Shown piece after piece: positions 54,430 through 64,000 of a DNA stretch of 64,000 nucleotides (within the stretch, counting starts at the first letter, position 1; each line of letters starts with the position of its first letter). Under the pieces are notes generated by a model. That model was not told the DNA's origin, searched no databases, and saw only the letters and a program-made list of their open reading frames with translations. The position numbers and the translations under genes are program-made. The stretch lies in the NCBI GenBank assembly GCA_025084515.1, contig JAJAGP010000866.1, forward strand, positions 186,001 to 250,000, written 5' to 3'. This DNA comes from Ancistrus triradiatus. Lineage: Eukaryota; Chordata; Actinopteri; Siluriformes; Loricariidae.

Positions 54430-55360
54430 TTCTTAATTAATAGGTACTAATAAAGTATTAGTATTACAACCATTCATTAAACTTCAGCAGCAATGCAAAT
54501 TAGCTTGCACACCACCCAAGGCATATCTCGTTTCTCTCTGCAGTAGAACTCCAAACAGCTTTCTAGCCGAAATAATGTTTCATGTTAGAAACGTAAAGCC
54601 GACATTACATAGTATATTCAATACCAGCTTAACACAGATCTTCTATTATCTTCTATGGTCAGAAGAATTTCAACAAGATACAAATTGAAATACAGTTAAA
54701 CACAGCCATCATCAAGAACTCACCCACTAAAGACTTCTTGTTAATGCTCTCTGTCTACGTAGGCACATTGGAAAATTCCAGAAAATGAAACTTGTGCCCA
54801 AATCCCAAAACCAACACCACTTAGTTACCACTTATAAAGCCAGTTTGGGTTACACTGACCCAACTACATGACCCAACATGCTGAACCCAGCAAACGGGTT
54901 GTAAATATAACCCATCATTGTTCTCAGAGCAATAACACAATTACCAATCTCACTATACAGGGTACTTTCAACATACTAGTTCCCCACCAGTTCATTTAAA
55001 CCGTAGATTGTTGAGGTAACACCAACAGTGTTTAGTCTTTTCTGGATACAAAGACTGTAAGAGTTAGTTAAGCTCCCTAGATCTTCATTTAACTCTGTAA
55101 TACGAAGTGCTGAAAACATTCCAGCATATTTTAGACTTAATCTCTGTCTACCTCATCTGGACTGTACGGGCGATAGACTCATCATTTCCCAGTAATACAA
55201 AAATAACAGAAAACCTCTTTACCTGTAACAGACTCATTTATGACGCACAAGTGCAGTTCTTGTAGTTTTTACTGTTTGAACAGTTACCAATCCTATAAAA
55301 ACACTTCTAATCTTATTAGCGTTATAGTAGCCTGTGTATTAATTAAATAGGCTACAAGTA
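54430..55360. other. Sequence between repeats, nothing recognised
   Basis: A/T-rich. No ORF or repeat that I can name. Confidence 0.4.
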
Positions 55361-57740
55361 GCTAATCATTATCCTAACCCTATTCACACTGTCCTCACAC
55401 TCAACCTCTAACCCTTATATCCTTCCCAACCTTTAACATGACCTTATTCTTAATCCTAATGCTATTCCTAATCCCCAGTCTCTAATTCTACCTCTATTCC
55501 TAACTCCTAACCCTACACCTACAACCCTATTCCATAACTCTCTATAACTCTTTTTAAATGTTTTTCCTATATCTCTCTGCCCAATCTCCAAGCCTTACTC
55601 CATTCCTAAATCTAAACCCTAAATCTTATGTATTTCTACTGCCATAAATATTCCAAACACTGATGCTAATCTCAACCTGTAACCTTTACATTCATCCCAA
55701 CCCTAACCTCCAGACCCTGATTATCCTTCCACCCCATAACCTACCCATAACCTTACTGCTAATCCTTACATTCTTTCCTAATCTTAAACCCTAAACCTTA
55801 CTAAACCCCCTTACCCTAATTCTAACCCTAATACTATCTCTAACTCTATTCCTAACATCAACCACACTCTAACTCCTAACCCTGCACCTAACATCCAACC
55901 CTATACCATAACTCTTTTTTTATTTCCCTATATCTCTATACCCAATAACTAAACCTTACTCCATTCCTAAATTTAAGCCCTAAACCTTATGTATCCTTAA
56001 TATTATAAATACTTCAAACACCAAATTCTAACCCTAATCTCAACCCTTGACCCTTACATTCATCCAAACCCTAACTATCCTTCCACCCCATAACCTTACT
56101 GCTAATCCTTACAATCTTCCCATTCTTCCCTAATCCTAACCATAAACCTTACCTATTCCTAACCCCATTCACACTCCTAACCCTAATCTCAACTTCTAAC
56201 CTTGCTTCTAACCCTGAACCCTAATGATATTTTTGAAACCCAATTCTAACTCCATTCCTAACTGCCAAACACTAACCACACCCTAACCCCTAACCCTGCA
56301 CCTAACATCCAACCCTATACCATAACACTTTTATAATTATTTCCCTATATCTCTGTACCCAATCACTAAGCCTTACTCCATTCCAAAATCTAAGCCCTAA
56401 ACCTTATGTATTCTTAATCTTATAAATACTCCAGACACCAAACTCTTACCCTAATCTCAACCCATAACCCTTACATTCATCCCAACTATAACCTCCAAAC
56501 CCTAACTATCCTTCCACCCCATAACCTGCCCATAACCTTACTGCTAATCCTTACATTCTTCCCTAATCCTAACCTTAAACCCTAAACCCTAAACCTTACC
56601 TATTAATAACCCCATTCACACTCCTAATCCTAATCTCATCTTCTAACCTTTATCCTAACCCTGCTCCTTACTCTAAACCCTAATCTTCTTCTCAACCCCT
56701 AACCCCCTTACCCTACTTCTAACCCTAACGCTATTCCTAACCCCCAATTCCTAATTCTAACTCTATTCCTAACTGCCAAACACCAACCACACCCTAACCT
56801 CTAATCCTACACCTAACATCCACCCTATACCATAACTTTAAAAAAATATTTCCCTATATCTCCATGCCCAATCTCTAAGCCTTACCCCATTCCTAACTCT
56901 AAACCCTAAACCTTATGTATTCCCAATCCCATAAATACTCCAAAAACCAAACTCTGACCCTAATCTCAACTTGTAACCCTTACATTCTTCCCAACCCAAA
57001 CCCTAGCTGTCTTTCCACCATCTAACCTCCAAACCCTAACTATCCTTCCACCCTATAACCTTACCGATAATTCTTACATTCTTCCCAACACCAAATTGTT
57101 ACTTTAAACCTAATCCTAACCTTAAACCATACCTCTTCCTAGCTCCATTCAAACTCCTAACACCCAGTGCTAACCCTAACCCTGATCTCTGATGAACTTC
57201 TAACCTATGTCCTAACCCTACTCCTACCTCTGAACCCTACTTGTAACCCTAATGCTATTCCTAACCTACAATCAATAACCCTAATTCTATTTCTAACTGC
57301 CAAACATAACCACACTCAAAACCTCTAACCCTTACCTTAATCCTATCCCTAACAAAAAACCTTACCTCTTCCTATACCAATACACCAAATTAACACCCAG
57401 CCATAGGTCTATTGCTATTCCTGGACCAATTGTCTATCCTTAATTCTATTCCTAAACCCTAACACTAACCCTTAACTTCAAACTCTAAACCATGAACCCT
57501 AATCCTCCTTCTAACCCTCCATCCTATACTGTAGCTCTTTTTTAATTTTATTTACCCATATCTCTACTCACAACCCTTACCATATTCCTAACTCTAACCT
57601 TAAACATAGTCCTAACACCCAACACTGACCCCTAACCCTTACTGTCTTCATAAAGATGTTAACAAATCTAATCTTAATCCTACTTACAAACCCTTACATT
57701 ATTTCTAAATCTTAAATTCCAGCCCCAACATAGGCAGTGT
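55360..57740 (-). repeat. Degenerate telomere-like satellite with higher-order repeats
   Basis: About 2.4 kb of CCTAAC/CCCTAA-like units; the minus strand is the TTAGGG-like G-rich strand. Exact telomeric doublets are rare (for example TAACCCTAACCCTGATC near 57171). A longer block recurs: a CCATAACT...CCCTATATCTCT...CCTTACTCCATTCC...CCTTATGTATT segment, with 'TATCTCT' anchors near 55570, 55930, 56347, 56856 and 57551. No open frame on either strand. Confidence 0.85.
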
Positions 57741-59080
57741 ATAATCAGTTAACATGGCCAGTGACATCGACCAGTTTCCCCAGCTCTCAGAAAATAACAG
57801 AAAACCAAAATTTCCTGACAATGGAAGCCTGGCACCAGTTGTTGTCTAAATAATTAACATACATGACTACACAAATTTGAATTAAAAACTACAACCATGA
57901 ATGTTGAGACAGTCACTAAATACTTTAGGCAGTGTAGTTATTTTCTGTAGCCAAAGTATCCCTGAGTGCATCTTTATATTACAATCTTTTTAGTCATTGC
58001 AGAGATGGTAGTAAGTTTTAAGAGGAAATCATTTCTGCTTCTGCATTACAAATATAGTTGTGTGGGTCTGTGCACGAATACCACAAAACCTCAAGCAAGG
58101 TAAGCAGAATTGCTTATTTCTCGAGTTTGAAAATACATAAGAACAACTTTGGTAAGACACTTTCTCAAGATTACCTTTACACTTAGAGGTTTGAATTAAT
58201 GTCACAGTATTTAACTTTTTAGTGAGTGTTTGTTTGTATAAAATTATCCGATGGCTGGAATATAATTCTGAATCCAGTCTCAACCCTTTTTGTGTTTCAG
58301 TATTTCATCTGTTCGATGTTTGAATTGTTTTATTATTCTTTTTAACATGCTCAATGTCATTTAATTAGTAATGCATTTTGAGCATTGATCGCTATCGATT
58401 GCAGCTCTTGAATCAGTCTGCGGGTGAATATTAATTTAGGAGGGGTATTTTTAAACATTTTGCACTTCCTCCACACTCCTTCACCTCTATTTAATCAGAA
58501 GATGGAAACGATACATTTCCCCGAAGTAGCTTGTGGAATTAGTATACAACCGAACCTCCAGATGTACTTACAACCACAAACACCGCTTTATACTATAGTG
58601 GGCCTGTGACTTAAATACGATTTGAGCTATTTCCACACTCGTTTATTTCCACAACCTGTTGAAAAAATGAGGAACACATGCACTGACTGTATCTGAGCTA
58701 AAACCACGTTGGACATTAAAATTAGACAAGCGCTAAATAACACTTAATCAGATATCAGCTGAATCTGAGAATGACTGGATTATCAGTATCATATCAACAA
58801 TTTTGATTTCAGAATTTAACAGCTACCGACAGACTGTCATGTGAAGTTAGTTTTGAGAACGTGGGTTTTTGTTCTCTTCACATGACAAGCAGACAAGTCC
58901 GATCCTGTCTTTGGTAAGGGCCCATTCAGTACAAATGTGTAGGAGAGAGTTTAGGCGTAAATAAAGGTGGGTGTATTGAGTTAAGATAATCCAACTCTGC
59001 AGTGGTGATAATTCAACACTGTAAACGTTTTAATGTAGACAGCTTGATTTGGTCCTTCTGTAGGATATTGCAAATGGGAC
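57740..59080. other. Intergenic sequence, nothing recognised
   Basis: No supported feature. Confidence 0.45.
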
Positions 59081-59083
59081 ATA

Positions 59084-59274
59084 TTTACATTACATTACAT
59101 TTACAGCATTTAGCGGACCCCCTTATCCAGAGCGACTTACAATTGGTACGATCTTACAATCCAAGCTATTAAGGGTCTTGCTCAAGGACCCAACAGAGGC
59201 AGCTTGGCAGAGGTGGGATTTGAACCCTGGACCTTCTGGTCCATAGTCCAGTACCTTACCCGCTAGGCTACAGT
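59084..59274 (-). repeat. tRNA-derived SINE (minus), near full length
   Basis: Tail complement TTTACAGCATTTAGCGGACC, core complement, B-box complement GGGATTTGAACCC and head complement CCCGCTAGGCTAC. Preceded by a TTACATTACATTACATT tail run. Confidence 0.88.
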
Positions 59275-59532
59275 CTTTGATTAATATACCAGTGAAGCCA
59301 GAGCAACAGCAAACCTCTTACACACTATTTACTGTCAATTGGATATTATATTAAGTGAAAGGTTTTATTCATATTGTATGTTTTATTCATATTCATATGT
59401 GCCCTGGATGGGACATCAGGGTCTGAAGGTAAGGTTTGATGCGGCCAGAAGGCACCACCGGTAACCGAACCCAGTGCTCGAGTGCTTAATGGAAAGTGAA
59501 TATGTTTAAGTTTGTCCTCAAAGTCCTCAAAG

Positions 59533-60107
59533 TACTGTATTTTTCGGACCATAAGGCGCACTTAAAATCCTTTAACTTTCTCAAAAATCGAAGTGCGCCT
59601 TAAAATGTCGGTGCGTCTAATGTATGAATTAATTCTGGTTGTGCTTTCTGACCTAGAACCGATTGTAGATGGTACACGGCGCTCATAAATCTGTCAAAAT
59701 GTTTTAGCACGGCCTTGGTAAGTTACGAAGCTTATGGCAACCGTAGTGCGCATCATCGCGGGGTAATACGGTATGTGCTTCAGCATTAGGGTACGTGCAT
59801 TCATTCATTCATTTTCGAAGCAGATTTCAAACTCAGCGCTATCGGTCACGCAGTACAACATGGACATAGAGCAGCTGCGAGAGAATTCAACATTAACAAA
59901 TTAATGATACGGAAGTGGAGGAAGCAAGAAGACGCCCTGCGCCAGGTAAAGATCAAACTGAGTTTCCGACTGAACTTAAGAGTTTTGTTTCATTTAATGC
60001 GTCTTATAACCCGGTGCGCTTTATGTATGAAAATAGACCCGTTAGCAGCCGATCGTTGATATCACGCCTTATAACCCGGTGCGCTTTATGGTCCGAAAAA
60101 TACGGTA
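59533..60107 (+). mobile_element. Internally deleted pogo-like DNA transposon with terminal inverted repeats
   Basis: The left end TACTGTATTTTTCGGACCAT (continuing AAGGCGCAC) and the right end, read inverted, TACCGTATTTTTCGGACCAT (continuing AAAGCGCAC), match at 27 of 29 positions. TA occurs at each outer edge, as in Tc1/mariner-pogo target sites. The inside keeps a transposase N-terminal DNA-binding piece: KLSAIGHAVQHGHRAAAREF with NINKLMIRKWRKQEDAL at 59825-59940. The catalytic DDE part is absent. It is about 575 bp against 2 kb or more for a complete element. Confidence 0.8.
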
Positions 60108-60109
60108 TA

Positions 60110-63055
60110 AGAAAAGACTTTTCTTAAAGAAAATTAAAAGCTGTCTTATATACAACTAATTCAGGTCTGAATGACAGAAAAGTAGCTCTGGTTTCCTCCC
60201 CCATTTTGGTCAACGTACTGTTTTATAGAATGTAATGAGTTAAATGGCACTTACCTTTACATTTAAACACTGATCTAGGAATTTACTTTACACTGTAGTC
60301 ACCATGAGGTGCCACCGCAATTTGCTAGCCCACCACTGTGGTGATCCAGGGTTGAGTACCTGTTGTGCCTTCTAGCCAGTTTGGGCATCTTCAAGGCACG
60401 ATCAGATGATCGTCCCCCAGTGCGGCAAACATTGACTCCTACTGGTCCTGCGATGGGCTGGCGCTTGTGTCCTGCGTTCTCTGGAATAGGCTATGATCAC
60501 AAATCCCCCATACCCAACCTCTGCCTGCCCATGAGACCCAAACCAGAACAGATTGTGTTAAATTGTGAAAAAAGTGTGATTGTCTGTAATGTCTGCTATC
60601 AAATGACTAAATAGCCCAGGGTCTGTTCACGGCAGCTTGGCAGTGCTGAGATTTGCTCCCCAGCGTTTGGTCAGTAGTCCAGAACCACTGTTTCACCACA
60701 GTACCAATTATTCAAGTCACAATAACAAAAAGACACATTCTGCTTTACTACCCACATACTATTGTGCTCCTGTTTTAACTGTGGTGCTGTGGTTGCAGAG
60801 TGGTCTTTTATGGCCAGTGCCAATGCTGACGCTACCTTCTGGCCAGGTCGGGCATCACATGCAGGCACGACTGAGAGCGGTCAGTCGATGCTGAAACAGT
60901 GACCCTTGCCTGTCTTGCAATGGACTCACATGTCATTCAGGGCATGCTTACGCCTGCTTCCGGAGTTCTCCATGGATGGGCAACAAAGGCCCGGGAACCT
61001 GTCCAGGAAAAGCTGTGAGAGAAAAAAGTTTTAATGAACACATTAACTAATCATTCAAGACCAGGCTGGAAATGTTGATCAGACTTGTGCGGGAGGACTT
61101 CCTGCAGATTTCTGCGATGGAATGGCGCTCTCTCCAGGGTTTACCTCTAACTGTCCCCAGTGAATTACAGTAGGCTCCATAACCAAGTTCATTTGAGTTG
61201 TCTTTATTGAAATATCTTCTGAGGGCAGTATTACACACCATAAGTTCTGTGAGGCGTTAATTCGGGTTAAGGTCCAACTTTTTGCCTTGGTGTTGGATAA
61301 AATTTCTTCTTCTTAAACCTCTTTTAGTTCAGTTACTCATGCGGTTGCCTCATTGTCTCGTTAGATAACATTCTCCCACATTAATTAAGCTTCAGACGAC
61401 AGCCAGTTACTCTGACATAATCCCTTAAAACACTTCTGAAATTTTCAGTGTATTGTTTCTTTGATTATTGTGAGCTGTCCTGATTCTGTCACAGCAAAGC
61501 AGCTCAAATCCACAACGCTCCCTCCACCATGCTTTACAGAGTACTCCTCTTTTCCTTAGGCAGCTTGTCCGATGCATAGAGGAGCTCCCAGGTTCTAAAT
61601 GCTACAGGTTCCTTTTCAGCTTTGTGTCTGATTTTTTAGAAAGCACAAAAACAATCTAATCTCTCTAGCTGGCAAACCTGACCTTTGGACCCGTCATTAA
61701 TCCTTCCCAGACTGTGGATGACTAACAACGTGTTCAATAAATTGTTTGTGTGTCATTAGTTTAGCTGGGATGTGTTTGTCTGTTATTGACCTGGTTGAAG
61801 ATTCAAGTTTGTACTGATAAAGAACACAAACCTGCCTTCTCTAGACTCACAGATAACCAAAGGGTCTAAGGGCAGCCGCTGTGTCATTGTGTCATTAAGC
61901 ACGAGATCCATAAGGCATTTTTATTCGATTTGTTTTCATGAACATTGATTTGCTTTGCATTAACTACATGCATAAGTAGGAATGACGTTACGTTACGATC
62001 TGTGTTTCCTACAGATAGTTTTAGGTGTCAGAATCTGTGCCCAAGCAAAGACGAAAACTCTACTTAACTCTATAGGCTTCACCTGCATATACCTAGAAGT
62101 GCAGAGCGCCGGTCATTTGACGGCTGGGACTTCCTACCAGTGGTGCCATGCTGGATTTACCTGCTTAATGATTTAAAGTGTTTAATAGGTAATATTGCAT
62201 TGCCTGTTGTGGAAATTAGTGTATATTCAAGTGGACTCCCTTTTTGGTCACATGCAGCCAGCGAGGTATGCTTATTTGTGTTCGTATTCCATCATAGGTG
62301 CTTATATCTTGGTTCTACAGTGTGAGCTTATAACTGAGGAACCATGATGTTGTGTATTTCCTTATTGGAGCTGAATTTTGTTTGCACGCAATTGCACTTT
62401 GTGGTAATGTTTGGTTAATTTCACAGGTTAGGTTCACAGGACACAATGCCATTGTTAAATGGGGCATACTTGCAGAAGTGCATTACTTTCTATTTTGTAG
62501 ACCTGGCACTAATTTGGCGGCTCGGTGGACAAGGACTAATAATTGGAAGGTTGCATGTTTGAATCCTGGCTCTACCAAATTGCCCCTGTTGTACGTTGTC
62601 ATGGATAAATGCTGAAAATGACTGGCTGAGGGTTCATGTCCATGCTCAGAGACCCAACGGGGCAACTTGGCAGTGCTGGGGCTACAACACTTACTCTATC
62701 CACATCAATAGTCCAGTACATAAAATGCTGACCTGATCTTGTAACTGTATGCTTTTAACTTTACCTTAGCAAGATAAGGTGAAGTAATGAGTGTTTGCTA
62801 GAGTTTGTCGGTCCTGGAAAATGTACCATTTATATTGTTACTGAAACAAACTATGATCTGTGATACTGCGACTCTTAGGATCTAAAACTGGAACCTCTGG
62901 AACTGTGATTTAACTAGGACAGCTGGTACTTAAATATTGACTTTCGATGCTGTAGAACCATTGGAACTAGAACTGGTACTTGCTGAATGTACCTGGGAAC
63001 TACTGGTACTTTAATCATGTTGTTATATAGTGTAACTGGATGTTTTCAAACTATA
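60110..63055. other. Intergenic sequence with repeat scraps
   Basis: No gene recognised. Scraps: a minus-strand SINE-like piece at 60620-60710; possible old Tc1-like antisense remains at 61260-61800 (CCACCATGCTTTACAGAG); and a tRNA-like repeat at 62515-62600 (GGCTCGGTGGACAAGG, GTTTGAATCC) followed by a minus-strand piece to 62720. Confidence 0.4.
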
Positions 63056-63059
63056 ATTG

Positions 63060-63391
63060 GAACCTTTGGCATCAACAAGGCCCAGAGAACTGCTGGTCAC
63101 TGAATTTGGTCTATTCTCTGTAAATTCTAGAGAGGGTTGTGTGTGAAAATCTCAGTAGATCAGCAGTTTCTGAATTACTCAGAACAGCCCTTCGAGCATC
63201 AACACCAACGCCACGGTCCGAGTCACTTAAATCACCTTTCTTCTCCATTCTGATGTTGAACTTCAGCAGCTCCTCTTGACCATGTCTACATGCCTAAATG
63301 GATTGAGTTGCTGCCATGTGATTGGATGATTAGATATTTGCCTTAATGAACAGTTGAGCAGGTGTACCTAATAAAATGGCCAGTGTGTGTA
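63060..63391 (-). mobile_element. Tc1-like (family A) 5' end relic (minus)
   Basis: TCAGTAGATCAGCAGTTTCT and GTCACTTAAATCACCTTTCT read on minus as the family A N-terminal transposase region, also seen on plus at 7150-7260. The outer end is AGGTGTACCTAATAAAATGG at about 63360-63379. Truncated before the catalytic domain. Confidence 0.75.
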
Positions 63392-63699
63392 TGTCTTAGC
63401 AGACCCCAACTCAGTTTACTAGACAACGTTTAGGGCAAGTTACCTGGGTGCATGGATTTGTGCTTTTTTTACACTAAGCAGTATGAACAAGACGTGGGTC
63501 TGTGAGGGGTTAAACGTGCTACTCGAAACTGAAAGTAAGTTGTCAGTTAGTAAAGTGATCTCATACTGTTGCGTTTTTCACATGGTCTGCTCGCTCTACT
63601 GACTGGAGGTAGAAGGATTCCAGAGCAGCCCACCGCCACCGCACACAGAGGGGTCAGTGTTCAAAAAGGGGCGCTTAGGAGTTTCCAGATCAGTTTTGT

Positions 63700-63960
63700 G
63701 CCAGATGCTGGAGATTTGCACGACACGGGGACGGAGGACGACTACATATATAAACCTTAGTTAAAACCCTCCCTCCAGGCAGCCATGTCCACGTCTGTAG
63801 CTCAGTGAACCGGGGCGCGATTTGACGCACACGCGATTTTTCATCGAAAGGAGCTGCTGGAGCGTCGCAGGAAAGGTTCGTTGACTTCCATCTGTTGCTT
63901 TTTTTTCAGGCCTGGATTTGGCGCAGGTGCAGATCGGACACACCTTTCGTATTTTGGCGG
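63700..63960 (+). promoter_or_regulatory. Candidate promoter / 5' UTR of a gene continuing to the right
   Basis: A TATA-like CATATATAAACC at about 63743-63754 precedes a GC-richer stretch with CpGs (AACCGGGGCGCGATTTGACG) and a short ATG frame at 63784. A TTTTTTTTCAG tract at 63899-63909 could be an acceptor or chance. The evidence is only compositional. Confidence 0.25.
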
Positions 63961-64000
63961 CATTGTAGCGCCTTTGCTGGACGTGAAACATTAATCCATA

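Noticed and set aside
55360..57740. CRISPR-like or coding tandem array
   Set aside because: The unit is a degenerate telomere-like hexamer without constant spacers, and all frames are full of stops; this is eukaryotic satellite DNA.

Overview
This is a vertebrate genomic window, almost certainly from a teleost fish. It has two spliced nuclear genes with GT-AG (and two GC-AG) introns, long repeat-rich introns, many Tc1/mariner relics of the kinds common in fish, and many copies of one tRNA-derived SINE. That SINE has an A box, a B box and a tail of the type 'CTCTGGATAAGGGCGTCTGC'. It resembles catfish 'Mermaid'-type SINEs as I remember them, so a catfish is my best guess but is unproven.

Layout. 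1-4000: decayed Ty3/gypsy pol relic, one SINE and unassigned sequence. 4006-6695 (minus): complete dus4l (tRNA-dihydrouridine synthase 4-like), six coding exons, 299 codons plus stop. 6700-8530: nest of Tc1-like, SINE and tRNA-Arg-like sequence between the two genes. 8550-39000 (plus): complete sf3b3 (splicing factor 3b subunit 3, SAP130). I could thread 26 coding exons in frame; they total 3654 nt, i.e. 1217 residues plus stop, the length I know for human SF3B3. 39000-64000: no convincing protein gene. This part holds Tc1-like, pogo-like, SINE and MITE-like relics, a 2.4-kb telomere-like degenerate satellite, and two GC-richer stretches (51.0-51.4 kb, 63.6-63.95 kb) that could be promoters or first exons of genes lying further right.

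The items easiest to miss are RNA genes. Two C/D-box snoRNAs of SNORD111 type sit in two introns of sf3b3, as they do in the human gene. A 73-nt tRNA-Arg(ACG)-like sequence lies on the minus strand between the two genes. The two proteins belong to separate RNA pathways: DUS4L reduces uridines in the tRNA D-loop, while SF3B3 is a U2 snRNP SF3b scaffold. Nothing here suggests an operon or a joint system. I did not find a wholly new biological system. The best leads are the snoRNA pair, splice sites supplied by or buried in repeats, the satellite's higher-order structure, and a compact pogo-like element with near-perfect inverted ends.
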